From positions 149,061-213,060 of the forward strand of contig DATBAV010000018.1 of the NCBI GenBank assembly GCA_036271315.1: a stretch of 64,000 bases of DNA. Direction: 5' to 3'. The stretch's first letter is position 1. The number at the start of each line of letters is the position of its first letter. Position numbers and translations under genes: made by a program. Origin of the DNA: VRUE01 sp036271315 (GTDB lineage: Bacteria; Actinomycetota; Thermoleophilia; Solirubrobacterales; 70-9). This document shows, piece by piece, positions 1-7,645 of this stretch. Below the pieces are notes generated by a model. That model was given only the letters and a program-made list of their open reading frames with translations, was not told the origin of the DNA and made no database searches.

Positions 1-189
1 GCCGTCGGGCGCGGGCAGCGGCAGCGTCTCCCAGCCGCGGGCGGTCAGCCGCAACGCCGCGTGTTGGAGCTGCGGCTCGGGCGGGGCCAGCTGCGCGGCG
101 AGCTTGCCCAGCAGCTGCGTGTGCGCGTGCAGGGTGTCGCAGGTCTCGCTCCACTGCTCGTAGGAGACGGCTGGCCACGACGAGTTCAC
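1..189 (-). CDS. DUF5996 family protein (N-terminal part, runs off window start)
   Basis: The reverse strand encodes an open frame beginning at a GTG at 189; an in-frame TAA lies four codons upstream, so the start is well bounded. The visible 63 residues include SWPAVSYEQWSETCDTLHAH and a later QLQHAALRLTARGWETLPLP-like stretch, which I recognise as the conserved N-terminus of DUF5996 proteins, common in actinobacteria and of unknown function. The rest of the gene lies outside the window. It diverges from the alcohol dehydrogenase at 204 with only 14 bp between start codons, so both promoters must overlap coding sequence or be very compact. Confidence 0.75.
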   Translation of the reverse strand, partial: MNSSWPAVSYEQWSETCDTLHAHTQLLGKLAAQLAPPEPQLQHAALRLTARGWETLPLPAPDG

Positions 190-203
190 CAGCCCAGCTT
201 AGG

Positions 204-1319
204 ATGGTGGCGATGAAGATGCGCGCCGCGGTCCTCGAGCAGTTCGGTGAGCCGCTCAGCGTGCAGGAGGTCGAGCTGGCCGAGCCGCGTGCCGGCGAGG
301 TACTGGTCCGGCTCGCCGCCTGCGGCGTCTGCCACACCGATCTCTACACCGCCTCCGGCGCCGACCCCTCCGGCTACGCGCCGACCGTGCTCGGCCACGA
401 GGGCGCCGGGGTGGTCGAGCGGGTCGGCCCCGACGTCACCCTGCTGGCGCCCGGCGACCACGTCGTCACCCTCTTCTCGCCCCAGTGCGGCGAGTGCATC
501 CACTGCCTCGACCCGCGCACCAACCTCTGCTTGGCGATCCGCGAGCAGCAGAACAAGGGCTTCCTGCCCGACGGCAGCACCCGCATTTCCCGCGACGGCG
601 ATCCGATCCGCCACTTCATGGGCTGCTCGACCTTCGCCGAGTACACGGTGATGCCCGAGATCGCCCTGGCCAAGGTCAGTCCCGATGCCCCCTTCGAGCA
701 CGCCTGCCTCTTTGCCTGCGGCCTCTCGACCGGGCTCGGCGCCGCGATCAACACCGCCGCGGTGCAGCCGGGCAGCACCTGTGTCGTCTTCGGTGCCGGC
801 ATGGTCGGCCTCGGCGCGGTCGCCGGTTGCCGCCTGCGGGGCGCCGAGCGGATCGCCTGCGTCGACCTCTCGCCCGAGCGGCTCGAGCTGGCCCGCGGTC
901 AGGGCGCCACCGACCTGCTGCTCGCCGGCGAGAACACCGTTGAGGAGATCCTCGCGATGACCGACGGCTTCGGCGCCGACTACACCTTCGAGGCGACCGG
1001 CAACGTCGCCGTTATGCGCCAGGCGGTCGAAGCAGCGCGCATGGGCTGGGGCCTCTGCACCGTCGCCGGCGTCGCCGGCAAGGGGGAGACCCTCGACGTC
1101 GTGCCGCGCTTCCTGATCACCGGCCGCCGCGTCGCCGGCTCGTCGTTCGGCGGCGTCAAGGGCCGCGACCAGGTCCCGGTCCTGATCGAGCGCTACCTCG
1201 CCGGCGAGATCGACCTGACCCCGTTTGTCTCCCACCGCATCGGCCTCGACGAGGTCAACCGCGGCTTCGAGCTGATGGAGGCCCAGGACGGGATCCGCAG
1301 CGTGATCGAGTTTGCCTGA
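204..1319 (+). CDS. Class III zinc alcohol dehydrogenase (S-(hydroxymethyl)thiol dehydrogenase-like)
   Basis: A 371-residue medium-chain zinc dehydrogenase. The catalytic zinc site is visible as CGVCHTD near residue 40 and GHEGAGVV near 65. A structural-zinc loop (CGECIHCLDPRTNLC) follows, and the Rossmann fold shows VFGAGMVGLGA near residue 195. The segments NLCLAIREQQNKGFLPDG and HFMGCSTFAEYTV resemble class III enzymes that oxidise formaldehyde adducts of glutathione or mycothiol; which thiol is used here cannot be read from sequence. Start codons at 204, 213 and 219 are all in frame. The downstream cupin gene follows within 20 bp and is probably cotranscribed. Confidence 0.9.
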   Translation: MVAMKMRAAVLEQFGEPLSVQEVELAEPRAGEVLVRLAACGVCHTDLYTASGADPSGYAPTVLGHEGAGVVERVGPDVTLLAPGDHVVTLFSPQCGECIHCLDPRTNLCLAIREQQNKGFLPDGSTRISRDGDPIRHFMGCSTFAEYTVMPEIALAKVSPDAPFEHACLFACGLSTGLGAAINTAAVQPGSTCVVFGAGMVGLGAVAGCRLRGAERIACVDLSPERLELARGQGATDLLLAGENTVEEILAMTDGFGADYTFEATGNVAVMRQAVEAARMGWGLCTVAGVAGKGETLDVVPRFLITGRRVAGSSFGGVKGRDQVPVLIERYLAGEIDLTPFVSHRIGLDEVNRGFELMEAQDGIRSVIEFA

Positions 1320-1335
1320 CGGATGGGTTGAGCCG

Positions 1336-1758
1336 GTGGCCTACCGCAAGCTCTCGGCATCGGAGGCGTTCTGGCGCCCTTCCAACCAGATGGGGATCGA
1401 GAACACCGACCTCGGCGGCCAACTCGGGGCGAAGCAGCTCGGCGCCAGGCTCTGGCGGCTGAAGCCCGGCGAGGCCTCGACCAAGCATCGTCACTTCGAC
1501 CAGGAGGAGCTCTACCTGCTGCTCGAGGGCTCGGGCCGAATCCGGATCGACGACGACCTGCTCACCCTGGAGCCTCTGGACAGCGTGCTGGTCGAGCCGG
1601 ACTCGGCGCGCCAGGTCTTCAACGACACCGAGGCGGATCAGCTCTGGTTCGTCGCCGGCGCCCCGCGCGAGCTGGCGAACACGCTGGAGATGTCCGCCGA
1701 GCAGCTCGCCTCGCTCTACCCCGACGGCCCGAAAGCGCTGCCGCCAGAGCTCAGCTGA
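1336..1758 (+). CDS. Single-domain cupin protein
   Basis: A 140-residue cupin. Motif 1 is visible as KHRHFDQEELYLLLEG with the metal-binding H-x-H...E pattern; motif 2 is weaker, around DSVLVEPDSARQVFND, with no obvious second histidine. The frame opens at a TTG at 1312 overlapping the dehydrogenase stop, but I place the start at GTG 1336 because homologous proteins begin close to the YRKL segment. A sugar- or small-molecule-binding or isomerase role is possible; the substrate is unknown. It sits directly behind the class III dehydrogenase, probably in one operon. Confidence 0.75.
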   Translation: MAYRKLSASEAFWRPSNQMGIENTDLGGQLGAKQLGARLWRLKPGEASTKHRHFDQEELYLLLEGSGRIRIDDDLLTLEPLDSVLVEPDSARQVFNDTEADQLWFVAGAPRELANTLEMSAEQLASLYPDGPKALPPELS

Positions 1759-1900
1759 GATTGGCCTTTGCGGGCTCGGGTAGCTCCGTCGAAGCCATGC
1801 ACGCCACGGTTGGAAGTGGCCGAAAAGGATTAGGCAGGCAAATTGCGGGAAACCAGGGAGCCCGGCCCGAGGTCGGTTACTGCCTGAATGAGGAGAGAAC

Positions 1901-2446
1901 ATGGCTCAGACGAAAACGAAAAGAGCGAAACCCGCGAAAAAATCGAGGGCTTCAAGTAGCGCGAGGAAAACGAAATCGCGAGCAAAAAGCCGAACTAAAA
2001 GCATCAGCAGCAAAGCGAAATCGAGCCAGCGCAACGGCGGTTCGAATGGCGTTGCGAGTGATGTCGCGAACGGCGTCGGCGACGGTGCCAAGGCTGTCCG
2101 CGACGCGGTCGGCAGTGCTGGCAAAGAGGCCGGCCACGCCGTCAGCAAAGCCAAGCTCCCATTGCTGGCCGGGGGCGCCGCCGTGGCCGGCACGGTCGGC
2201 GGCCTGGTGCTGGGCGCCAGCCGCTCCGGCGACAAGGTGCTCGGGGTCAAGCTGCCCAAGTCAAAGAGGGTCAAGTTGAGGTCGCGAGACTTCTCGAAGG
2301 CGGCAAAGGAAGTCGGCCGTTTTGGCGAGAACGTGGGCGAGCTGACGACCGAGCTGAGGCGCGCCCGCGAGGGTCTAGCCAGTGGCGACGGCAAGCAGAG
2401 CTCTCCTATCGAGGTCCTGCTCAGCAGCTTGACCTCACGCCACTAG
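1901..2446 (+). CDS. Histone-tail-like basic protein with one membrane segment
   Basis: A 181-residue protein. Residues 1-46 are extremely rich in Lys, Arg, Ser and Ala (AKPAKKSRASSS, KSRAKSRTKS), resembling eukaryotic H1 tails or the basic tails of actinobacterial HupB and Lsr2-like proteins. A Gly/Ala-rich hydrophobic stretch (PLLAGGAAVAGTVGGLVLGA, around residues 87-106) could span the membrane. The C-terminal third (RSRDFSKAAKEVGRFGENVG) looks helical. The ATG at 1901 has a good AGGAGAG ribosome site. The N-terminal coding segment is unusually AT- and A-rich compared with its neighbours. Function is unknown; a DNA-to-membrane tether is one reading. CsbD follows downstream. Confidence 0.7.
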   Translation: MAQTKTKRAKPAKKSRASSSARKTKSRAKSRTKSISSKAKSSQRNGGSNGVASDVANGVGDGAKAVRDAVGSAGKEAGHAVSKAKLPLLAGGAAVAGTVGGLVLGASRSGDKVLGVKLPKSKRVKLRSRDFSKAAKEVGRFGENVGELTTELRRAREGLASGDGKQSSPIEVLLSSLTSRH

Positions 2447-2515
2447 TGCTCGCATGGGTGACAGCTACGTCGGGTAGGAGAGTCCGACAAGTGAAAGACA
2501 CGAGAGAGGACTCAG

Positions 2516-2695
2516 ATGACTGACGAGATTCGAAACAAGGACGACGCCAAGGGACGTGTGAAGGAGGCTGCTGGCAGCCTCACTGGTGATGACGACCTCA
2601 AGCGCGAGGGCAAGGTAGACAAGGCCACCGGCGCGGCGAAGGACGGGGTCGAGAAGGTCGCCGACAAGGTCAAGGGCGTGCTCGGGCGCGACTAG
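2516..2695 (+). CDS. CsbD family stress-response protein
   Basis: A 59-residue acidic/basic helical protein, MTDEIRNKDDAKGRVKEAAG onward, ending with GVEKVADKVKGVLGRD. The pattern of G-x-x-K-E-x-x-G repeats and the length match the CsbD/YjbJ family, small proteins induced by general stress in many bacteria; their molecular role is not established. The start ATG at 2516 is preceded by GAGAGGACTC. It sits between the basic membrane protein and another small gene on the same strand, suggesting a stress-related cluster. Confidence 0.9.
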   Translation: MTDEIRNKDDAKGRVKEAAGSLTGDDDLKREGKVDKATGAAKDGVEKVADKVKGVLGRD

Positions 2696-2717
2696 CGCCC
2701 CGGCGCGGTAGGCACGC

Positions 2718-2963
2718 ATGCCCGCCTGGATTGCCCGCCGCGCCGTGCCCGCTGCCTGGAAGCGGGTTCCCTGGCGGATGGTCTGGACGGTCGTGCTGTG
2801 GCTCGGCGCGAAAGGGCGCGAGCGCGTCGAGCACAACCTGACCGAGAAAGAACAGCGCGAGTTCTGGCGCCTGGTCAAGAAGTCGAAGGGCCGCCCAGGC
2901 AATCTGCCCCAACGCGACCGCACCCGGCTGAAGAACATCGCCGGCAAGGCGGTGCGTGGTTAG
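2718..2963 (+). CDS. Small conserved basic protein of unknown function
   Basis: An 81-residue protein beginning at ATG 2718. The first 30 residues are Trp- and hydrophobic-rich (WRMVWTVVLWLGAKGRER) and the second half holds LTEKEQREFWRLVKKSKGRP followed by NLPQRDRTRLKNIAGKAV. Short proteins with this ...REFWRLVKKSKGRPGNL... signature are common in actinobacteria. I do not recognise a function. It lies 22 bp after CsbD and 26 bp before the PhoD-like phosphatase, on the same strand. Confidence 0.65.
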   Translation: MPAWIARRAVPAAWKRVPWRMVWTVVLWLGAKGRERVEHNLTEKEQREFWRLVKKSKGRPGNLPQRDRTRLKNIAGKAVRG

Positions 2964-2989
2964 CGCCGCGCCTCTGAGTCGGGAGTGCC

Positions 2990-4633
2990 ATGGCTGAGCT
3001 CGTCCTGGGCCCGCTGCTGCGCTACGTGGGCGAGACCGAGGCGACCGTGTGGGTCGAGACCGACGCGCCCTGCGAGGTCGAGGTGCTCGGCTGGCGCGAG
3101 CCGACCTTCACAGTCGAGGAGCACTTCTACGCCCTGGTCCGGATCGAGGATCTCAAACCCGGCAGCTTCAACGAGTACGAGGTCAAGCTCGAGGGTGAGC
3201 GGCGCTGGCCGGAGCCCGGCTCCGATCTGCCGCCGAGCGCGATCCGCACGCTAGGCCGCGAGCAGCCGCTCGACATCTGCTTCGGCTCCTGTCGGGTGGC
3301 GCTGCCGCACACCGAGCCCTACGTGCACAGCGCCGATCGCCACGAAGACGGCAAGGAGTACGACGCCCTGCGCGTGCTGGCCCTCGAAATGAGCCGCAGC
3401 GAGCGCGACAAGTGGCCCGAGCTGCTCTTCCTGCTCGGCGACCAGGTCTACGTCGACGAGGGCTCGCCCGAAACGCGCGAGCGGATCCGCGAACGGCGTG
3501 GCACCGGCACGCCGCCCGGCGATGAGGTCACCGACTTCGAGGAGTACTCCTGGCTCTACGTCGAGTCCTGGAGCGACCCGATGATCCGCTGGCTCTTCTC
3601 CACGGTCTCGGTCTCGATGCTCTGGGACGACCACGACATGAGCGATGACTGGAACATCTCCTGCTCCTGGGTCGAGGAGATGGGCGAGCGCTCCTGGTGG
3701 CACGGCCGCGCCGCCGCGGGGATCATGAGCTACTGGATCTACCAGCACCTCGGCAACCTCTCGCCGCGCGAGCTCGACCGCAACGAGCTCTACGGGCGGG
3801 TCCGCGGCAGCGAGCGGGCGACCAGCGAGCTGCGCCGCTTCGCCGCCGAGATCGACTCGACCGGATCGGGCAGCCGCTGGAGCTACTGCCGCGACCTCGG
3901 CAACACGCGGGCGATCTTCATGGACTCGCGCGCCGGCCGGGTGCTGAAGGAGGGCGAGCGCTCGATCTTCGACGAGGAGGAGTGGGAGTGGATCGTCGAG
4001 CAGGCCAGCGGCGACTTCGACCACCTGCTGATCTCGACCACGGTCCCCTTCCTGCTCTCGCCCGGCTTCCACTACCTCGAGGCCTGGAGCGAGCGCGTCT
4101 GCGATGGCGCCTGGGGCGGACTGGCGGCGCACGGCGCCGAGCAGCTCCGCCGCGCGGTCGACTTCGACCACTGGGCCTCCTTCGACAAGTCCTTCCAGCT
4201 GCTGCGCGGCCTGCTCGAAGAGGTCGGCACTGGCAAGCGCGGCGAGGCGCCGGCCTCGATCGTCGTCCTCTCCGGCGACGTCCATCACGCCTACCTGGCC
4301 GAGACCGCATTCCGGCCCGGCGCCGAGATGCAGAGCGCCGTCTACCAGGCCGTCTGCTCGCCCTACCGCAACCCGCTCGACGCCCACGAGCGACGGGCGA
4401 TCAAAGCCGGCTTCACCCGCCCCTTTATCGCCGCCATGCGCGGTCTCGCCGGGCGGGCTGGGGTATCGGATCCCGGCCTGCGCTGGCGCTTGGCCGAGGG
4501 GCCCTACTTCGACAACCAAGTCGCGACCCTGCGCCTCGACGGGCGCAGGGTCGCGATGCAGCTCGACAAGACGGTCCCCGGCGAGGAGAAAGAGCGCCGC
4601 CTCGATTGCGTCTTCGAGCGTCGCCTGGCTTAG
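2990..4633 (+). CDS. PhoD-like metallophosphoesterase (alkaline phosphatase D family)
   Basis: A 547-residue protein with an N-terminal all-beta domain (residues 1-95) followed by a PhoD-type catalytic domain. Visible metal-ligand motifs are CFGSCR near residue 101, LLGDQVYVDE near 150, WDDHDMSDDW near 212 and SGDVHHAY near 427. PhoD enzymes cleave phosphodiesters and monoesters using Fe/Ca. Unlike classical PhoD, no twin-arginine signal peptide is present, so this is a cytoplasmic variant of a type frequent in actinobacteria; the substrate is unknown. The stop overlaps the stop of the convergent membrane protein by 3 bp. Confidence 0.85.
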   Translation: MAELVLGPLLRYVGETEATVWVETDAPCEVEVLGWREPTFTVEEHFYALVRIEDLKPGSFNEYEVKLEGERRWPEPGSDLPPSAIRTLGREQPLDICFGSCRVALPHTEPYVHSADRHEDGKEYDALRVLALEMSRSERDKWPELLFLLGDQVYVDEGSPETRERIRERRGTGTPPGDEVTDFEEYSWLYVESWSDPMIRWLFSTVSVSMLWDDHDMSDDWNISCSWVEEMGERSWWHGRAAAGIMSYWIYQHLGNLSPRELDRNELYGRVRGSERATSELRRFAAEIDSTGSGSRWSYCRDLGNTRAIFMDSRAGRVLKEGERSIFDEEEWEWIVEQASGDFDHLLISTTVPFLLSPGFHYLEAWSERVCDGAWGGLAAHGAEQLRRAVDFDHWASFDKSFQLLRGLLEEVGTGKRGEAPASIVVLSGDVHHAYLAETAFRPGAEMQSAVYQAVCSPYRNPLDAHERRAIKAGFTRPFIAAMRGLAGRAGVSDPGLRWRLAEGPYFDNQVATLRLDGRRVAMQLDKTVPGEEKERRLDCVFERRLA

Positions 4634-4911
4634 GCCTGGTCCTGCTGCTCGAGCTCGCGCTCGCGCTCGTTGGCCTTGCGCTCGTTGAGCTCGGCCTCGG
4701 CAGCCGTGCGGCGTGCCCGCTCCTCGGCTAGCTCGGCCTCGCTGCGGGCGCTCTCGGCTTCCTCACGATGGTGACTGACATCATCGCGAAGAGCCTGGTT
4801 TTGAACCTGGCCAAGCTGCTTTTCGCGTTTGCGTTTTGAGGCGGCCGCGACCATGGCGGCAATGATCGCCAGCACGACAACGACGATTACAACGATCGCA
4901 ACGGTGGACAT
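4630..4911 (-). CDS. Small membrane-anchored coiled-coil protein
   Basis: A 93-residue protein. Residues 4-24 form a strongly hydrophobic helix (VAIVVIVVVVLAIIAAMVAA), followed by a KRKREKQ positive patch and then about 60 residues of Glu/Arg/Ala heptads (SARSEAELAEERARRTAAEA) predicted to be coiled coil. The topology suggests a cytoplasmic coiled coil. The start ATG at 4911 has a strong GGAGGAGA site. No function is recognised. The divergent gap 4912-5110 before the next forward gene must contain both promoters; I see no convincing consensus there. Confidence 0.7.
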   Translation of the reverse strand: MSTVAIVVIVVVVLAIIAAMVAAASKRKREKQLGQVQNQALRDDVSHHREEAESARSEAELAEERARRTAAEAELNERKANERERELEQQDQA

Positions 4912-5110
4912 CGAATCTCCTCCTTGGAGCTTGGATCAGTTCCTTTAACCGGCTCCGCTGTACCCGCCGGCCAGTGCCGGAAACGCCCCAGGCGTGGATT
5001 CGAAGCGTTGTGGAGCGGGTAGCTGCAATGCGTACCGCGAATCGCCTCAAGGGAAGCGTCGGCCGTCAGCCGGACCTTCACGGGCTCCACCTGACGACGA
5101 GAGGATTTAC

Positions 5111-5593
5111 ATGGCCGATTTGACGACGCTCGAGGAGAAGCTGGCCGAGGTGACCGGACTGGCCGGTGCCGCGCAAGAGGCGACGAAGAAAGTCGAGTCG
5201 CTGCTTGACGGCGGCTCGCTGGCCAAGAAGCTGCGGCAGATGCGCGAGGAGGCGGAGGAGACCGAAAGCCGCTGCCTGCAGGTCGCCGGTGAGCGCAACG
5301 GCAAGAAGACCGCGATCGAGGAGAAGGCCCGCGAAACCAAAGGCGAGGCCTCCGAGATGATGAAGACCTATCTCGGCGAGGATTCCGACGAGCTCGACGG
5401 CTTCGAGTTCCTGACCATGGCTGAGGCCGGCGAGGTTGGCCACTGGGCGATCCTTGGAAAGCTGAACGAGACTGCTGGGGAGGACGACATCAAGGAGCTG
5501 GTCGATTGGGCGCTGCCGATCCAGGAGCGCCACCTGATCACGGTCCGCGACGGCTCGCTCGAGCTGGCCGCCGAAGAGGACCCCAACTCCTGA
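5111..5593 (+). CDS. Helical protein of unknown function (coiled coil plus C-terminal helical domain)
   Basis: I place the start at ATG 5111, preceded by GAGAGG, rather than at upstream in-frame starts near 4994. The 160-residue product begins MADLTTLEEKLAEVTGLAGA. A long Glu/Lys-rich coiled coil (residues 10-85) is followed by a compact region with GHWAILGKLNETAGEDDI and VDWALPIQERHL. That C-terminal part resembles the helical bundles of actinobacterial ferritin-like (DUF892-type) proteins, but I see no complete metal site, so the assignment is tentative. The topoisomerase gene starts 17 bp downstream. Confidence 0.6.
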   Translation: MADLTTLEEKLAEVTGLAGAAQEATKKVESLLDGGSLAKKLRQMREEAEETESRCLQVAGERNGKKTAIEEKARETKGEASEMMKTYLGEDSDELDGFEFLTMAEAGEVGHWAILGKLNETAGEDDIKELVDWALPIQERHLITVRDGSLELAAEEDPNS

Positions 5594-5610
5594 GGACCCG
5601 CCCGACGCGC

Positions 5611-6627
5611 ATGGCCGGCACGGTCCGATCGCGGCGCCTGCGGCGCTCGGACTGTGCCGGCGAGGGCATCGTCCGCCGCCGCCGCGGCCGCGGCTTCTCT
5701 TACCTCGACGCCGACGGCGAGCGGGTCGAGGACCCCGAGACCCTGGAGCGGATCGGCGAGCTGGCGATCCCGCCGGCCTGGCAGGAGGTCTGGGTCTGTC
5801 CCGATCCGCTCGGCCACATCCAGGCGACCGGGACCGACGCCGCCGGCCGCAAGCAGTACCTCTACCACTCGCGTTGGCAGCAGCACCAGGCCGAGCGCAA
5901 GTTCGAGGCCGTGCGCGAGTTCGCCGCTGCCCTGCCGCGGTTGCGGCGCGCCGTCACCGCCGACCTGAAGCGCCAGGGGATGCCGCGCGAGCGCGCCCTG
6001 GCCTGCGCCGTGCGCCTGCTCGACCTCGGCTTCTTCCGGGTTGGTGGCGAGAGCTACGCCGAGGAAAACGAGAGCTACGGGCTGGCGACGATCCAGCGCG
6101 AGCACGTCACGATCAGCGGCGGCGAGGCGGTCTTCGACTTCCCGGCCAAGAGCGGCCAGCGCCGCGTGCAGTCGATTCGCGATCCGGCGGCGATCCGCGC
6201 GATCGAGACGATGCGCCGCCGCCGCGGCGGACCCGAGGATTTGCTCGCCTGGCGCGAGGAGGGGGAGTGGCGCGACGTCCACTCCGACGACGTCAACGCC
6301 TACATCCAGGCGAAGATCGGCGCGCGCTTCTCGGCCAAGGACTTCCGCACCTGGCATGGCACCGTGCTCGCCGCGGTCGAGCTCGCCGGCGAGCCGGCGC
6401 CAGATTCCGAGGCCGCCGCCAAGCGCTCGATCGCGGCAGCAGTGGGACGCGTCGCCGAGGCACTGGGCAACACGCCGGCCGTCTGCCGCCGCTCCTATAT
6501 CGACCCGCGCGTCCTCGACCGCTTCCGCGACGGCGAGCAGATCCAAGCGACGGCGAGCACCAACGGCAAGCTCAGCGCCAAGCGCCGGGCCAAGATCGAG
6601 CGCGAAGTGCTGCGCCTGGTCTCCTGA
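5611..6627 (+). CDS. DNA topoisomerase IB (poxvirus-type)
   Basis: A 338-residue type IB topoisomerase, which relaxes supercoils through a 3'-phosphotyrosine intermediate. The catalytic pentad can be followed: Arg in FFRVGGESY, Lys in FDFPAKSGQRR, Arg in KDFRTWHGT, Asn in the usual His position (LGNTPAV), and the nucleophile Tyr296 in CRRSYIDP. Length is typical of bacterial homologues. I chose ATG 5611; the frame is open further upstream, but only over the preceding gene. Its last 133 bp overlap the 3' end of the convergent DCC1-type gene, with the overlap lying over the active-site tyrosine region. Confidence 0.9.
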   Translation: MAGTVRSRRLRRSDCAGEGIVRRRRGRGFSYLDADGERVEDPETLERIGELAIPPAWQEVWVCPDPLGHIQATGTDAAGRKQYLYHSRWQQHQAERKFEAVREFAAALPRLRRAVTADLKRQGMPRERALACAVRLLDLGFFRVGGESYAEENESYGLATIQREHVTISGGEAVFDFPAKSGQRRVQSIRDPAAIRAIETMRRRRGGPEDLLAWREEGEWRDVHSDDVNAYIQAKIGARFSAKDFRTWHGTVLAAVELAGEPAPDSEAAAKRSIAAAVGRVAEALGNTPAVCRRSYIDPRVLDRFRDGEQIQATASTNGKLSAKRRAKIEREVLRLVS

Positions 6628-6998
6628 GAGTCGACCGCGCAGGCGGGCGTGCCACCGGGCAGGCGGTGGCGGTTGGCGGCGATCAGCCGGTAGGCGCCGG
6701 CGGCGATCGGCGCGATTCCCGGCGAGAGGAAAGCTCGGCCGGCGAGCGCCCAAGGGCCAGCGGCGCTGTCGAGCGCCGCGGCGACCGCCTCGTGGCCGGA
6801 GCGGACCGTGCCGTCGATCTCGACCCACTGCACGGCGGCGGACGCCTCCTCCTCGCTCAGTCCCAGCGCATCGAGGTCGGTCAGCTGCCAGGCAAGCATT
6901 TCCGCCCGCGGCCCGATCTTCTCCAGCAGGCGCACGGAGCTGGTGCAGAAGGCGCAGTCGCCGTCGTAGACCAGCACCGGTCGTGCTCGGGGCGCCAT
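6495..6998 (-). CDS. DUF393 / DCC1-like thiol-disulfide oxidoreductase
   Basis: A 167-residue protein with the family hallmark YDGDCAFCTSSVRLLEKIG (a D-G-x-C-x-x-C redox-type motif) at residues 11-29 and the conserved YRLIAANRHRLPGGTPAC near residue 115. Family members are usually about 130-140 residues and end soon after that segment. Here the frame continues about 45 residues further, antisense to the topoisomerase active-site region, so the tail is probably not functional protein. The ATG at 6998 is 1 bp from the TetR stop, so the two are probably cotranscribed. Its role is unknown beyond probable redox activity. Confidence 0.8.
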   Translation of the reverse strand: MAPRARPVLVYDGDCAFCTSSVRLLEKIGPRAEMLAWQLTDLDALGLSEEEASAAVQWVEIDGTVRSGHEAVAAALDSAAGPWALAGRAFLSPGIAPIAAGAYRLIAANRHRLPGGTPACAVDSQETRRSTSRSILARRLALSLPLVLAVAWICSPSRKRSRTRGSI

Positions 6999-6999
6999 C

Positions 7000-7557
7000 T
7001 CAGTCCGGTGGCTCGCTGAGCAGGTGGTCGATCGCCAGTCGCACCATTTGGGAGCGGCTCTTGCCGTCCGGTTGAGCGACGATGAAGTAACTGCCGACGA
7101 AGAGCGAGTAGGTCAGCATGCTGCGGGCCTCAACCTCATCTTCGTCGTCGCCGCATAGCTGTCCGAACAGTGAGCGCAGGTATGCCATCCGGCGGCCGTC
7201 GATGCGGCGCAGGCGCGCGGCGACCTTGGCGTCGCGGCGCGACCAGTCGCGGATCGCCAGCTCGACTGAGAAGTCGACGGTGGAGGCGAGGGCGAAGAGG
7301 TGTTGCAGTTTGGCTTGCGGGTCCGCCGGTTGGCTCTCGACGCTGGCGATCACGTCCTCGACCATTGCCTTCTCCCAGCTGTCGAGCATCTCGTCAAGCA
7401 GGCCTTGGCGGTCCTTGAAGTGCCAGTAGAAGCCGCCCTTGGAGACCCCGAGGGATGCCGCCAGAGCCTCGACTCGCACCATCTCGGGACCGCCGGCGCC
7501 AAGCGCTTGCTGAGCTGCCTCGATCCAGGCACCGCGTGGGGTTCTGACGTTGGCCAC
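7000..7557 (-). CDS. TetR family transcriptional regulator
   Basis: A 185-residue repressor. The N-terminal helix-turn-helix is visible as VEALAASLGVSKGGFYWHFK (residues 32-51). The C-terminal ligand domain carries DWSRRDAKVAARLRRIDGRR. An ATG at 7593 is also in frame, but that start would put the coding region across the palindromic operator at 7568-7581, so I prefer GTG 7557. It diverges from the DUF2867 gene; the two operator copies in between suggest it represses itself and that gene. Ligand unknown. Confidence 0.88.
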   Translation of the reverse strand: MANVRTPRGAWIEAAQQALGAGGPEMVRVEALAASLGVSKGGFYWHFKDRQGLLDEMLDSWEKAMVEDVIASVESQPADPQAKLQHLFALASTVDFSVELAIRDWSRRDAKVAARLRRIDGRRMAYLRSLFGQLCGDDEDEVEARSMLTYSLFVGSYFIVAQPDGKSRSQMVRLAIDHLLSEPPD

Positions 7558-7567
7558 GGATTTATCT

Positions 7568-7581
7568 ATACGGCACCGTAT
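7568..7581. promoter_or_regulatory. TetR operator copy 1
   Basis: Perfect inverted repeat ATACGG-CA-CCGTAT, sharing the pattern ATACGn-CA-nCGTAT with the second copy. It overlaps the first base of the -35 element of the forward promoter and lies 11 bp upstream of the chosen tetR start. Confidence 0.75.
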
Positions 7582-7609
7582 TGACAGATGCAAGCAGCGG
7601 TGTTAAAGA
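7581..7609 (+). promoter_or_regulatory. Promoter of the DUF2867 gene
   Basis: A perfect -35 box TTGACA at 7581-7586 is followed after 17 bp by a -10-like TAAAGA at 7604-7609, with a TG two bases upstream of it. It is flanked by the two operator palindromes, so repressor binding would block both ends. Confidence 0.65.
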
Positions 7610-7610
7610 T

Positions 7611-7628
7611 CCATACGACATCGTATGG
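7611..7628. promoter_or_regulatory. TetR operator copy 2
   Basis: Perfect inverted repeat CCATACGA-CA-TCGTATGG placed at the expected transcription start of the DUF2867 gene. Its centre is 45 bp from that of copy 1. Confidence 0.8.
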
Positions 7629-7645
7629 ATTGAAAGGAGACCGAC

